A stretch of 64,000 nt of DNA from CAIKMD01 sp035277525 (GTDB lineage: Bacteria > Pseudomonadota > Alphaproteobacteria > ATCC43930 > CGMCC-115725), in assembly GCA_035277525.1 (NCBI GenBank), contig DATEKH010000138.1, positions 1-64,000 of the forward strand, given 5' to 3'. The stretch's first letter is position 1. Each line of letters opens with the position of its first letter. A program made the translations under genes and the position numbers. Under the pieces are notes generated by a model. It was given only the letters and a program-made list of their open reading frames with translations, did not search any database and was not told where the DNA came from. Shown piece by piece: positions 51,774 to 61,772 of the stretch.

Positions 51774-53270
51774 ATGGTCGTAGAACTCGGGCATTTCATC
51801 GCCGGCAAGCGTGTCGCGGGCAAAAGCGGCCGTTTCGGCGATGTCTTCAATCCCGCCGCCGGCGAGATCACGGCGCGCGTCGCTTTCGCCGATGGCGGCG
51901 AGATCGATACTGCGGTCAAAGCGGCGCGCGCGGCCTTTCCCGCCTGGGCGGCGACGCCGCCCATCAGCCGCGCCCGCGTCATGTTCAAATACAAGGAGCT
52001 GCTCGAGCAGAACCGCGGCAAGCTCGCGGCGCTCATCGGCAGCGAGCATGGCAAGGTGCTGACCGATGCGACCGGCGAGGTCACGCGGGGCATCGAGGTG
52101 GTCGAATTCGTCTGCGGCATCCCGCAACTCCTCAAAGGCGAATTCACCGAGAATATCGGCGCGAATATCGATTCTTACGGGGTGCGCCAGCCTTTGGGCG
52201 TCTGCGCCGGCATCACCCCGTTCAATTTCCCGGCAATGGTGCCGATGTGGATGTTCCCGGTTGCAATCGCCTGCGGCAACAGCTTCGTGTTGAAGCCGTC
52301 GGAGCGCGATCCCTCGCCGCCCCTCCTCCTCGCCGAGCTGCTGGCGCAAGCCGGCTTGCCAGCAGGCGTGTTCAATGTCGTCAACGGCGACAAGAGCGCC
52401 GTCGACGCGATCCTCGATCATCCCGGCATCGATGCGGTGAGCTTCGTCGGCTCGACGCCGATCGCCGAGCATGTCTTTCACCGCGCCAGCGCCAGCAACA
52501 AGCGCGTGCAGGCGTTGGGCGGCGCCAAGAATCACATGGTGGTGCTGCCCGATGCCGATATAGGCCAGGCGGTCGATGCGCTCATGGGTGCGGCCTATGG
52601 CTCGGCCGGCGAGCGCTGCATGGCGGTGTCGGTCGCGGTTGCGGTCGGCAAGGCGGGCGACGCGCTGATCGAGAAGCTCACGCCGCGCGTACGCGGTTTG
52701 AGGCTCGGCCCCTATACCGACCCCGATGCCGAGATGGGGCCGCTGGTGACGCGCGAGGCCTACGAGCGCGTGACGCGCTATGTCGATATCGGCGTCGAGG
52801 AGGGCGCCACGCTCGTGGTCGATGGCCGCGGCTTCAAGCTGCAAGGCTATGAGAAGGGCTATTTCCTCGGCGGCAGTCTCTTCGACAATGTCACGCCGCA
52901 GATGCGAATCTATAAGGAAGAGATCTTCGGCCCGGTGCTCGCCGTCATGCGCGCCGCGGATTACGAAGAGGCGCTCGGCCTCGTCAACGCGCATGAATTC
53001 GGCAACGGCGCCGCGATCTTCACCCGCGACGGCGACGCGGCGCGCGATTTCGCGACGCGTGCCAAGATCGGCATGATCGGCGTCAACCTGCCGATCCCGG
53101 TGCCGATGGCCTTCCACTCCTTTGGCGGCTGGAAACGCTCGCTTTTCGGTGATCACCATGTCCACGGCCCCGAAGGCGTGCGTTTCTATACGAAGCTCAA
53201 GACCGTGCTGTCGCGCTGGCCCACGGGCATCCGCGCCGGCGCCGAATTCACCATGCCGACGATGCGCTGA
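51774..53270 (+). CDS. mmsA: Methylmalonate-semialdehyde dehydrogenase (CoA-acylating)
   Basis: 498 residues, normal length. ELGHFIAGKRVAGKSGRFGD start; PFNFPAMVPMWMFPVAIACG and the catalytic cysteine in GSAGERCMAVSVAVAVG are MmsA hallmarks. It oxidises methylmalonate or malonate semialdehyde to propionyl- or acetyl-CoA in valine, inositol or beta-alanine breakdown. It lies 227 bp from the divergent MDR gene. Confidence 0.93.
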   Translation: MVVELGHFIAGKRVAGKSGRFGDVFNPAAGEITARVAFADGGEIDTAVKAARAAFPAWAATPPISRARVMFKYKELLEQNRGKLAALIGSEHGKVLTDATGEVTRGIEVVEFVCGIPQLLKGEFTENIGANIDSYGVRQPLGVCAGITPFNFPAMVPMWMFPVAIACGNSFVLKPSERDPSPPLLLAELLAQAGLPAGVFNVVNGDKSAVDAILDHPGIDAVSFVGSTPIAEHVFHRASASNKRVQALGGAKNHMVVLPDADIGQAVDALMGAAYGSAGERCMAVSVAVAVGKAGDALIEKLTPRVRGLRLGPYTDPDAEMGPLVTREAYERVTRYVDIGVEEGATLVVDGRGFKLQGYEKGYFLGGSLFDNVTPQMRIYKEEIFGPVLAVMRAADYEEALGLVNAHEFGNGAAIFTRDGDAARDFATRAKIGMIGVNLPIPVPMAFHSFGGWKRSLFGDHHVHGPEGVRFYTKLKTVLSRWPTGIRAGAEFTMPTMR

Positions 53271-53346
53271 TCCGATCGTCGCCGGCGCCGGGCCGCGGGA
53301 ACCTTTTGCGCCGTCCGGCATCCAATTCGTGGCAAAGGAGGATTCG

Positions 53347-54876
53347 ATGAGTGACGCACCGTCGACAACCGGGCCCGACCTGGCGGCAGGCATTGCGGCC
53401 AGCGAGCTTGCCGAGGGCCAGATGCTGGTCGGACATGTGGGCGAGGAAAACGTGCTGCTCGCGCGCCGCGGCGGCGAGATTTTCGCCATCGGCGCGACGT
53501 GCTCGCATTACGGCGGGCCGCTCGGCGACGGAATCCTGACCGGCGACGCGGTGCGCTGCCCCTGGCATCACGCCTGCTTCAGCATCCGCACCGGCGAGGC
53601 GCTGCACGCACCGGCGCTGAGCCCGCTCGTCTGCTGGTCGGTCGAGCAGCGCGCCGGCAAGATCTTCGTCCGCGACAAGAAGCCGGTGGCACCGAAGAAA
53701 TCTCGCGCTGCGGCTGCGTCCGCCACGCCGGGAAAGATCGTCATCGTTGGCGGCGGTGCCGCCGGCTTTGCCGCCGCCGAGCGCTTGCGCCGCGAAGGCT
53801 ATGGCAACAGCATCGTCATGGTCAGCGACGACGACGCGCCGCCGGTCGACCGGCCGAATTTGTCGAAGGACTATCTTGCCGGCAACGCGCCCGAGGAGTG
53901 GATTCCGCTGCGGCCGGACGACTTCTACTCCGGCAACAAGATCGATTTGCGCCTCAAATCAGCGGTCGCGGCGATCGATCCGCGCGCCCGCGAAGTGACG
54001 CTCAGCAATGGCGGCAAGCTCGCCTATGACCGCCTCCTGCTCGCGACCGGCGCCGAGCCCATTCGGCTGCGCCTGCCCGGTGCCGATTTGCCGCATGTCT
54101 TCACGCTGCGCTCGCTCGCGGATTCCCGCGCCATCATCGCGCGCGCCGCGGGCGCGCGCCGCGCGGTGGTGATCGGCGCGAGCTTCATCGGCCTCGAAGT
54201 GGCCGCCTCGCTGCGCCATCGCAACATCGAGGTCCATGTCGTCGCGCCGGAGAAAGTGCCGATGGAGCGCATCCTCGGCGCCGAGATGGGCGCTTTCGTG
54301 CGCGCCCTCCATGAAGAGCATGGCGTCGTCTTCCATCTCGAGAACACGCCGGCCGCGATCGACGCCAAAGAGGTCGCGCTGAATAGCGGCGCCGTGCTCG
54401 AGGCCGACCTCGTGGTCATGGGCGTCGGCGTGCGGCCGCGCGTCGCGCTCGCCGAAAAAGCCGGGCTGAAGATCGACCGCGGCGTCGCCGTCGATCAGTA
54501 TCTCCAGACCAGCGCGCCGGAGATTTTCGCCGCCGGCGACATCGCGCGCTGGCCCGACCGGCATAGCGGCCAAGCGATCCGCATCGAGCATTGGGTCGCC
54601 GCCGAGCGCCAGGGTGCGACCGCCGCGTTCAACCTCCTTGGCCAGCGTCAGGCTTTCGATGCCGTGCCGTTCTTCTGGAGCCAGCATTACGACGTGCCGA
54701 TCAATTATGTCGGCCATGCCGAAAGCTGGGACGAGATCGCGGTCGACGGCAACATTGCCGGGCGCGATTGCGTGCTGCGCTACAAGAAGGGCGGCCGCGT
54801 GCTCGCAGTGGCCTCGATCTATCGCGATCGCGAGAGTCTCGAAGCCGAAGTCGCAATGGAGCGCGCGAGGAGCTGA
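53347..54876 (+). CDS. Rieske-FAD fused ferredoxin reductase
   Basis: 509 residues. N-terminal Rieske domain (CSHYGGPLG and CPWHHACF, CxH...CxxH) followed by a pyridine-nucleotide-disulfide reductase domain: FAD motif GGGAAGFAAAE (~135) and NAD(P) motif GASFIGLEVAAS (~275), ending with a reductase C-terminal domain. Such fusions (Nfr/AIF-like) reduce ferredoxins for oxygenases. It could supply the separate Rieske protein at 35724, but this is inference. AAAGGAGG-type ribosome site (AAAGGAGG at 53334-53341) precedes the ATG. Confidence 0.92.
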   Translation: MSDAPSTTGPDLAAGIAASELAEGQMLVGHVGEENVLLARRGGEIFAIGATCSHYGGPLGDGILTGDAVRCPWHHACFSIRTGEALHAPALSPLVCWSVEQRAGKIFVRDKKPVAPKKSRAAAASATPGKIVIVGGGAAGFAAAERLRREGYGNSIVMVSDDDAPPVDRPNLSKDYLAGNAPEEWIPLRPDDFYSGNKIDLRLKSAVAAIDPRAREVTLSNGGKLAYDRLLLATGAEPIRLRLPGADLPHVFTLRSLADSRAIIARAAGARRAVVIGASFIGLEVAASLRHRNIEVHVVAPEKVPMERILGAEMGAFVRALHEEHGVVFHLENTPAAIDAKEVALNSGAVLEADLVVMGVGVRPRVALAEKAGLKIDRGVAVDQYLQTSAPEIFAAGDIARWPDRHSGQAIRIEHWVAAERQGATAAFNLLGQRQAFDAVPFFWSQHYDVPINYVGHAESWDEIAVDGNIAGRDCVLRYKKGGRVLAVASIYRDRESLEAEVAMERARS

Positions 54877-55039
54877 GAGGCCCCCGACGCCGTCGCCCTG
54901 ACGATTTGCAAAAGTTAGCGCTTGCATCATAATGGTGGCGGAACAGGCGAAGTCGCGCACAGTCACGTCGTCGCCCAATGTCATTCGACGGTACCAAGTG
55001 GACAGGGCCGTCAAAGAACGTTTGGAACGGGAGGTTGAG

Positions 55040-56032
55040 ATGAAGAGACGCACGGTCCTGGCGGGATTCGCAGCGCTGGCATCGGGTGCAATTGCCGTGC
55101 CGCGCCTGGCGAAAGCGGCGGCAACGCCTGTAAAAATTGTTATCCCGCGCGATAGCATCTTCGTGCTTGCCTATTTCGGCGCGAAAGATGCCGGTGTTTT
55201 CACGCGCCACGGCATCGATATCGATATCGACGCGCGGCCCTTCGCCGGCTTCCTCGCCGGCCTGCCGAGCAAGGAATGCCAAGCGACGACCTATTCCGGC
55301 ATCGATTCCATCGCGAAGATCAACCAGGGGGTCGATTGGGTAATCATCGGCGGCGGACTCACGGTGTTCCAGGAAGTGTTCGTGCACAAGGATTCGCCGA
55401 TAAAAACGATCGCCGACCTCAAGGGCAAGCGCGTTGGCGTGTGGTCGACGGGCGCTGGCGCGTTCAAGGCAGCGCGCGTCGCGATCATGGACGCGGGCGG
55501 GCCCGATGTGACCAAAGACGCGACCTTGGTGCAGGTCGCCCCGCCGGCGCTCTTCAAGATGCTGCAGTCCGGCCAGGTCGATGCGATGATCAACGAGAGC
55601 TCGTTCACGGTCAGGGCGGGATCGCAGCCGGAAAAATTCCGCTCGGTCTTCTCGGTCAATGAGTTTTGGAAGAAGAAGACGGGATTCCCGCTGGTCTGGG
55701 CGGCGCCGCTGGTCGCGTGGCGCAGCTGGGTCGATGAGGACCGCACGCGGGCGAAGAATTTCACCGCGGCGATGGAAGAGTCCTTCCGCTGGGTAGCAAA
55801 GCCCGAGAATTTCGATGCCGCCGTCAAAGCGCATGGCGCGCTCGCTGGCGTCACCGATCCGGCGTCGGCCGCCACGTATAAGAAATGGCTCGCCGAGGGC
55901 TTGATTTTCCTGCCCGATTGGAATGCGAAGGTCATCGCGGCCGAATGGCAGTTCCTCGACCTCGCCAAGCGCTACGGCGTCCTCGATGCAGTGCCGCCGA
56001 AAGAGAAATACGCGCTGACTTTTGGCAGCTAA
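55040..56032 (+). CDS. NitT/TauT-type ABC substrate-binding protein
   Basis: 330 residues with an N-terminal signal that starts KRRTVLAGFAALASGAIAVP. The fold shows FVLAYFGAKDAGVFTRHGID and DLKGKRVGVWSTGAGAF. It is a distant relative of the five cluster paralogues, lacking their GRPDQA and NALNRGIDIR motifs. GGGAGG precedes the ATG. First gene of an operon with two permeases and one ATPase. Confidence 0.88.
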   Translation: MKRRTVLAGFAALASGAIAVPRLAKAAATPVKIVIPRDSIFVLAYFGAKDAGVFTRHGIDIDIDARPFAGFLAGLPSKECQATTYSGIDSIAKINQGVDWVIIGGGLTVFQEVFVHKDSPIKTIADLKGKRVGVWSTGAGAFKAARVAIMDAGGPDVTKDATLVQVAPPALFKMLQSGQVDAMINESSFTVRAGSQPEKFRSVFSVNEFWKKKTGFPLVWAAPLVAWRSWVDEDRTRAKNFTAAMEESFRWVAKPENFDAAVKAHGALAGVTDPASAATYKKWLAEGLIFLPDWNAKVIAAEWQFLDLAKRYGVLDAVPPKEKYALTFGS

Positions 56033-56046
56033 GCGGAGAGTACGGC

Positions 56047-56817
56047 ATGCGGGCGCTCGGCATCGGCAACCGTTCCGTCCAGATGGCGATTGCGATCATC
56101 GGCGGGCTGCTGATCTGGCAAGGGATATCGCTGTTCTTCCTGCCGGTGTTTCTGCCCGGGCCGGTTGCCCTGGTCGAGCGCATGGCCGATATCTATAGCG
56201 ATCCCGGCTCCTATCTCATCGTCGGGCAAACGCTGGCACGCATCTTCGAGGGCTTCGCAATATCGATGGTGATCGGCACAGCGCTGGGCCTGCTGATGGG
56301 GCTTCGGCGCTCGATCGAGATCTTCCTCGATAGCTGGATCATGGTCCTGCTGACCGTTCCGGCGATCTGTTGGGCCTTCGTTTCGGTGCTGTGGTTCGGC
56401 GCATCGGAGGCCGCACCGATCCTGACGATCGCGCTGATCGTCACGCCTTTTGTCGTGATCAACATCTGGGAGGGCACGAAAGCGGTCGAGCGCAGCCTCT
56501 TGGAGATGGGGTCGGTCTACCGCGCCGGCCGCTCGCTCATGCTGCGCAAGGTGCTGCTGCCGCAGCTCATGCCCTTCGTCTTCTCGTCCCTGCGGATCTC
56601 GCTATCCTTGTCGTGGAAGATCGCGCTCGTCGCCGAAGCTTTCGGCATCGGCGGCGGCGTCGGGCAGCAGCTCATGTATTGGTTCCAGGATACGCGAGTC
56701 GACATGATGCTCGCTTGGGGGCTGAGCTTCATGATCGTCATGGTGCTGATCGACCTGCTGGTCTTCCGAATCTGGGCGGCGCGCAGCTTTGCCTGGAGGC
56801 CTCAGCTTGCGGTATGA
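56047..56817 (+). CDS. ABC transporter permease 1
   Basis: 256 residues, about six TM helices; loop VERSLLEMGSVYRAGRSLML is the EAA-like motif. Starts 14 bp after the binding-protein gene and overlaps the ATPase gene by 11 bp. Confidence 0.9.
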   Translation: MRALGIGNRSVQMAIAIIGGLLIWQGISLFFLPVFLPGPVALVERMADIYSDPGSYLIVGQTLARIFEGFAISMVIGTALGLLMGLRRSIEIFLDSWIMVLLTVPAICWAFVSVLWFGASEAAPILTIALIVTPFVVINIWEGTKAVERSLLEMGSVYRAGRSLMLRKVLLPQLMPFVFSSLRISLSLSWKIALVAEAFGIGGGVGQQLMYWFQDTRVDMMLAWGLSFMIVMVLIDLLVFRIWAARSFAWRPQLAV

Positions 56818-57625
56818 TCAGGGGCTCGCCGGCGATGCGCGCGCGCCGGCTTCGCCAGCCATCATCAAGGTCGCGAAGCTGACGAAGCGGTTTCCCGCGC
56901 CGGGCGGCACGGCGGATTTCGTTGTGATCGAAGACATGAGCGTGAGCGTCGCCGACGGCGAATTCGTCAGCATCGTCGGCCCGTCCGGCTGCGGCAAATC
57001 CACGCTGCTGAACATCATCGCCGGGATCGAAAGCTATGATTCCGGCGCCGTGACCTTGTCGCCGAAGCCCGGCCGGGGGCAGGCGCCGCCGCGCATCGCC
57101 TATGTCTTCCAGACGCCGCGCCTCCTCAACTGGCTGACAGTGCAGCAGAACATCGAGTTCGTTCTCGAAGCACAGGAGATTCCGCGCGAGCGCTGGCCGG
57201 ACCTCGTGAGCGAGCATCTTCGCTTGGTCGGCCTCGCCGGGCAGGAGGCCAATTATCCGCTCAACCTCTCGGGCGGCATGCAGCAACGCGTCGCGATCGC
57301 CCGGGCGCTCGCCATCGAGCCCGATATCCTGCTGATGGACGAGCCGTTCAGCCATCTCGATGCGATCACGGCGCGCAAGCTGCGCGCCGACCTGATGGCG
57401 ATCATGACCCGCGCGCGGCCGGCGATCCTCTTCGTGACGCATGACCTCGCCGAGGCGGTGCTACTTTCCGATCACATCTACATGATGGAGACCAGGCCGG
57501 CGCGCATCTTCAAGCATATCGCTGTCGACATCGCGCGGCCGCGCGCGCCCGAGGATCAGCGAGTCTTCGAGCTGGAGCGGGAGCTGATGCGCGAATTCTT
57601 CAGCGTCCTCGAGACGAAGGGCTAA
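56807..57625 (+). CDS. ABC transporter ATP-binding protein
   Basis: 272 residues from TTG 56807, chosen because GGAGGC sits 7 bp upstream; no ATG fits before the conserved domain. Walker A GPSGCGKST, signature LSGGMQQRVAIA, Walker B DILLMDEPFSHLD. It serves both permeases of this operon. Confidence 0.88.
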   Translation: MRYDQGLAGDARAPASPAIIKVAKLTKRFPAPGGTADFVVIEDMSVSVADGEFVSIVGPSGCGKSTLLNIIAGIESYDSGAVTLSPKPGRGQAPPRIAYVFQTPRLLNWLTVQQNIEFVLEAQEIPRERWPDLVSEHLRLVGLAGQEANYPLNLSGGMQQRVAIARALAIEPDILLMDEPFSHLDAITARKLRADLMAIMTRARPAILFVTHDLAEAVLLSDHIYMMETRPARIFKHIAVDIARPRAPEDQRVFELERELMREFFSVLETKG

Positions 57626-57643
57626 CACGTGCCGCAACCCGTC

Positions 57644-57765
57644 GTCATTGCGAGGAGTGCGAAGCGCGACGAAGCAATCCAGACTCTTGCGGGCTCGCGC
57701 GGTTCCATGGATCGCCACGACCGCCCTCATCCCGAACTTGTCGAGGGACGCGGTCTCGCGATGAC
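57644..57765. repeat. REP-like inverted-repeat element
   Basis: The ends are GTCATTGCGA and TCGCGATGAC, inverted with one mismatch. The interior GAAGCAATCCAG and GGATCGCCACGA segments are familiar from dispersed repeats of alphaproteobacteria. It fills most of the 181-bp gap between the ATPase and second permease genes. Confidence 0.6.
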
Positions 57766-57806
57766 ATTGTTTTTTAATATTCCTGCAGTGTGTTAGGACG
57801 GCGGCG

Positions 57807-58580
57807 ATGAGGACGCTTTCTCTTCGGGCGGCATCGATCCTGCTGCTGATCTTCATCTGGTGGCTGGGCGCGACGCTCATCGCCGATCCCGAGATCCTGC
57901 CTGGGCCGCTGGCGGTCGCGCGCGGCATTGCCAGCATCCTCACCTCGGCCGGGCCGGAAGGCGAATCGTCCTGGTTCGATATCGGCATTACGCTGGCGCG
58001 CATCGTCGTCGCTTTCAGCGCCGCGATGCTCGCCGGCATCGGTCTCGGCCTGGCGATGGGCCTTAGCCGCGGCTTCGACAGCTGGATGCAGGCGATCATC
58101 CCCTCGCTGCTCACCCTGCCGACGATCCTCATGGTGTTTCTCTCCGTGTTGTGGTTCGGCTTCAGCGAGGCCGGCGGGCTCGTCGCGGTGGTGGTGCTGG
58201 TGACGCCCTATGTCGCGGTCAACATCGCCGAAGGCGCCCGGGCGATGGACAAATCGCTGATCGATATGGCGGTCACCTTCAAAGCGGGACGCCGCTTGCG
58301 GCTCAAGCGCATCTATCTGCCCCAGCTCTTGCCATACATCTTCTCGGCCTTCCGCTACGCCTTCGGCATGACCTGGAAGATCGTCGCCCTCGCCGAGACC
58401 TTCGGTCTCAAATTTGGAATCGGCTACATGTTTTCGTTCTGGTTCAACCAGTCCGACATGGGCCGGGTGCTGGCCTGGATCATCCTCTTCGTGGTGCTGA
58501 TGTTGATCCTTGAGCACGGCGTTTTCGCGCGGCTCGAGGCCGGCGCCTTCCGCTGGCGCACGCCGATTGCCGCGCGCTGA
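57807..58580 (+). CDS. ABC transporter permease 2
   Basis: 257 residues, about six TM helices; ARAMDKSLIDMAVTFKAGRR is the EAA-like loop. It resembles permease 1, so the transporter may use a heterodimer. It starts after the REP-like element and is convergent with the flavoprotein gene at 58599 (18 bp). Confidence 0.88.
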   Translation: MRTLSLRAASILLLIFIWWLGATLIADPEILPGPLAVARGIASILTSAGPEGESSWFDIGITLARIVVAFSAAMLAGIGLGLAMGLSRGFDSWMQAIIPSLLTLPTILMVFLSVLWFGFSEAGGLVAVVVLVTPYVAVNIAEGARAMDKSLIDMAVTFKAGRRLRLKRIYLPQLLPYIFSAFRYAFGMTWKIVALAETFGLKFGIGYMFSFWFNQSDMGRVLAWIILFVVLMLILEHGVFARLEAGAFRWRTPIAAR

Positions 58581-58598
58581 GGCGATGCGTCGTTGCCG

Positions 58599-60098
58599 TC
58601 AGCGGTTGGCCAGCGCCGCGCGCCCCGCGGAGCCGCCGGCGATCTTGCCGAACACGGCGCCGTTGGTGAGGCCGCTGCCGCCCGGATAGTTGAACCAGAA
58701 GATCCCGCCGACGAGCTCGCCTGCCGCGTAAAGCCCGGGAATCGGCTCGCCGTCGGAAGAGATCACCTGGGCGTTGCCGTCGATCTTCAGCCCGCCGAAG
58801 GTGAAGGTGATGCCGCAGGTCACGGCGTAAGCCTCGAAGGGCGGCGTGTCGATGGTGTTCGCCCAGTTGGATTTGGGGATTGCGAGCCCTTGGGTGCAGC
58901 GCCCATCCTTCACATTCGGATTGAACGGGATGTCCTGGCGGACGGCCGCGTTGTAGCGCTGGAGCTCGGCGAGCGCCGCCTCGCCGTCGGTGTCCTCGAG
59001 GCTGCGGCAGAGCTCCTCGAGCGTGCCCGCGACGCGCTTCGTCACCTGCTTGATGCGGTATTCGTCGCGCAACTGCGCCTTCACCTTCGCGTCGAAAATC
59101 TGCCACGCAAACTGACCCGGCTGCGACAGGATCACGCGGCCATATTTGGCGTAGGTGTAGTTGCGGAAATCGGCGCCCTCGTCGATGAAGCGCTTGCCTA
59201 GCGCGTTGATGTAGACGCCCCACGGGTAGGAATGTTTTTGAAACTGGTCGCCGATTGCGAGGTCGCCGAAATCGGGGGCGTTGCGTTCCCACGCCACGGC
59301 ATGGCAGCCGGACCAGTTGCCGACAGCGGCCGCGCCGATCGCGAGCGCCATCCGGATGCCGTCGCCGGTGTTGAACCGCGTGCCGCGCACCTTCGCGAGT
59401 TCCCAGCCCGGCCCGAGATAACGCGTGCGCGTTTCGGGGTCGGCCTGAAATCCGCCGCAGGCAAGAACGACGGCCCGCGCGCCGATTTGGGTGGTGCGGC
59501 CATTCTGCCGGACCCTGACGCCCTTCACGCCGTCATCGTCGGCAAGGAGGTCGAGGCAGCGCGCCCGGTAGCGGATGTCGATGCCGTGCTCGCGTGCCGC
59601 AGCGGTGAGCGAAGCGATGAGCCCCTCGCCGCCGCCGACGGACTCGACCGTGAGCCCGCCCCAGAACTTGAACCGGCCGCCGATGTTGAAGGCTTGGCGG
59701 CCCCAGGCGGCCGTGAAGCGCACCCCCTTGGCGCGCATCCACGCCGCCGTGTCGAGGCTGCGCCGCACGAGGATTTCGGTGAGATCGGGATCGCAGCGAT
59801 ACTCGGTGACGCGCGCCATGTCGTCGAGGAATTGCTCCGCGGTGTAGGTGCCGAAATCGCTGCGAGCGATCTCCTCTTCGCTCAGTTCCGGTATGACGCG
59901 CTTCAAGTCATCGACGCCGGCATAGGCCATGCGCATCAATCCCGCCGTAAAGCGGGAATTGCCGCCGGCCTCGGCTTCCGGAGCGCGATCGAGCACGAGG
60001 ACGCGGTCACATGTCTCGCGCGCGGCGAGTGCAGCGCAGAAGGCGGCGTTGCCGCCGCCGACGATCACGACGTCGAACATCTCCGTTGGACCGCTCAC
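58599..60098 (-). CDS. TcuA-like FAD-dependent dehydrogenase
   Basis: 499 residues from GTG 60098. FAD motif IVGGGNAAFCAALAA; RFTAGLMRMAY, VLACGGFQADPETR and FTFGGLKIDGNAQV match the fumarate-reductase/TcuA (tricarballylate dehydrogenase) group. TcuA oxidises tricarballylate to aconitate. Without tcuB or tcuC next to it, the substrate may be another carboxylic acid, perhaps that imported by the adjacent ABC system. Confidence 0.8.
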   Translation of the reverse strand: MSGPTEMFDVVIVGGGNAAFCAALAARETCDRVLVLDRAPEAEAGGNSRFTAGLMRMAYAGVDDLKRVIPELSEEEIARSDFGTYTAEQFLDDMARVTEYRCDPDLTEILVRRSLDTAAWMRAKGVRFTAAWGRQAFNIGGRFKFWGGLTVESVGGGEGLIASLTAAAREHGIDIRYRARCLDLLADDDGVKGVRVRQNGRTTQIGARAVVLACGGFQADPETRTRYLGPGWELAKVRGTRFNTGDGIRMALAIGAAAVGNWSGCHAVAWERNAPDFGDLAIGDQFQKHSYPWGVYINALGKRFIDEGADFRNYTYAKYGRVILSQPGQFAWQIFDAKVKAQLRDEYRIKQVTKRVAGTLEELCRSLEDTDGEAALAELQRYNAAVRQDIPFNPNVKDGRCTQGLAIPKSNWANTIDTPPFEAYAVTCGITFTFGGLKIDGNAQVISSDGEPIPGLYAAGELVGGIFWFNYPGGSGLTNGAVFGKIAGGSAGRAALANR

Positions 60099-60298
60099 CG
60101 CTCGGCACCTCGTCTTGAGAGGAAGAAACTAGCCGGCGGTTGCCGCCGGCGCCAAGCCCGGTGCGGACCGCATCCCAACCAAGCCGCAAGCTCGACCGGA
60201 TCGATCCGAGCTACAAGACTTAGAATCGCCGGTCGGATGTCGGGATCGATGGAAACGCGGATCGGCAGCGAATTGCATGCCGCGATGCAGGTCTACGA

Positions 60299-61585
60299 TT
60301 ATGCGCCGCGCGCCAGGATCTTCCGCGCGGCCTGCCATCCGCTGGCCAACGCCGCCTCCACCGTGCCCATTTCCGGACCGCCGTAGAACGCTTCGCCCGA
60401 AAACCACACCTTCGCATCTGCGCGATCGAGGCGAGCCAACACTTGCGGCGTGTCCGGGGTGGCATAGGAATAGGCGCCGCAGGCAAAGGGATCGGCACCC
60501 CAATGGATTGCGCGCGAGGCGACGAGCAAGCCCTTCAACCAGTCCCGGGATACCGCAAAATTTTGGGCGAGCGAGCCGAGCGCCCGCTCGATGAGGTCGT
60601 TGCTCGAAAGCGTGGCGGCGGCGTCGGCCCTCGGTCCCGCCAACCAGCCGGTCAGGACGGGATGCTGCTCGGGGAATTGAGTCCACCACGTCGGAACCGC
60701 GGCGTTCGAAAACAGGAACGACATGTCCGCGAGATTTTGCCTAGCATGATCGGCCCACCAGCTTCGCGAGAACCGAAGCAGAATCTTGACCACATTGCCG
60801 AAACCGATATCGGCGAGAGCGGCAGCGGCAATTGCGCCCGCCTCCGCTGGCAAGGCGATGCTGCGCAGAAGCGGCAGCGGCACGGCGAGGATCGCGCCAT
60901 CCGCAACGAGGCAGCTGCCATTCCGACAGCGGACCGTGACCTTCTGGCCATCGGCGTCGATAGTGGTCACGACTGCGCCGAAATGAACCGCCACGCCATG
61001 CCGGAGGCACTCGGTCAAGAGGAATCCGATGAGCGCACCATAGCCTTCGGCAATCCGCCCCTGTTGGCCGAGGCCGCGTCCCATCCATTCCTCGCGCAGC
61101 GCGAAGGTGCTGGCGCGGCCGGGATCCGCCGCATCGTAACCCTCGACCATCCGGGTGACGGAGCGCCGCAACTCGGCATAGTCCGGATCGGCGAAATGGC
61201 GCGCGAGAAATTCGGCGACTGGCACGTCGTTCTTCAGCGCGCTCAATGCACGATGGAATTCCTCCGCGTGGGGCGTCGCGCGGTCGTCGATCGCGAGCAC
61301 GCCGTCTGCGGCGTGCCAGGCTGTCCCGCGGGATAGGGTCAGGGATAGTCCGGCCTCAGCCATCAGGGCGCGGGTATGGCTTGCGGCGCCATGCACAAAT
61401 TCCGCGCCGCCCTCGGCGGGATAACCAAATTCCGCCACCGGCAGCGTCTCGATCCGACCGCCGCAACGGTCCCGTGCCTCGAGCAGGGTGACGCTCTTTC
61501 CGGCTTGCGCGAGCTCGCGCGCCGCCATAAGCCCCGCGGCTCCGGCCCCGACGATCACAAAGTCGTTTTGATTCCGAGAGGACAC
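60299..61585 (-). CDS. Flavin amine-oxidase-like FAD oxidoreductase
   Basis: 428 residues from GTG 61585. FAD motif IVGAGAAGLMAARELAQAGK, GGRIETLPVAEFGYPAEGGA and the C-terminal FSGEAFYGGPEMGTVEAAL match the monoamine-oxidase family. It oxidises an amine (or carotenoid-like substrate) with oxygen or a quinone. Cotranscription with the TcuA-like gene (200 bp downstream) is possible. The gap 60099-60298 holds no gene. Confidence 0.85.
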   Translation of the reverse strand: MSSRNQNDFVIVGAGAAGLMAARELAQAGKSVTLLEARDRCGGRIETLPVAEFGYPAEGGAEFVHGAASHTRALMAEAGLSLTLSRGTAWHAADGVLAIDDRATPHAEEFHRALSALKNDVPVAEFLARHFADPDYAELRRSVTRMVEGYDAADPGRASTFALREEWMGRGLGQQGRIAEGYGALIGFLLTECLRHGVAVHFGAVVTTIDADGQKVTVRCRNGSCLVADGAILAVPLPLLRSIALPAEAGAIAAAALADIGFGNVVKILLRFSRSWWADHARQNLADMSFLFSNAAVPTWWTQFPEQHPVLTGWLAGPRADAAATLSSNDLIERALGSLAQNFAVSRDWLKGLLVASRAIHWGADPFACGAYSYATPDTPQVLARLDRADAKVWFSGEAFYGGPEMGTVEAALASGWQAARKILARGA

Positions 61586-61772
61586 CGATCACCCGGACGT
61601 TAAACCAAGGGCACCGCGCGCGTGTTTACAACATCTCAGCTTCCTTGGCACCTTCCTGGCTGCGGCGTTGCGCGATGCGGAGCAGTGCGATGCCGCTCTT
61701 CTTTCGCGCCGCGGCAGAAAAAACCCCGCAACGGGAGCGTCGTTACGGGCTATCGCTGAGCCAGCCGAAAAC

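Noticed and set aside
51624..53489. 621-codon antisense frame over mmsA
   Set aside because: Composition of a GC-rich shadow; mmsA on the other strand is unmistakable.
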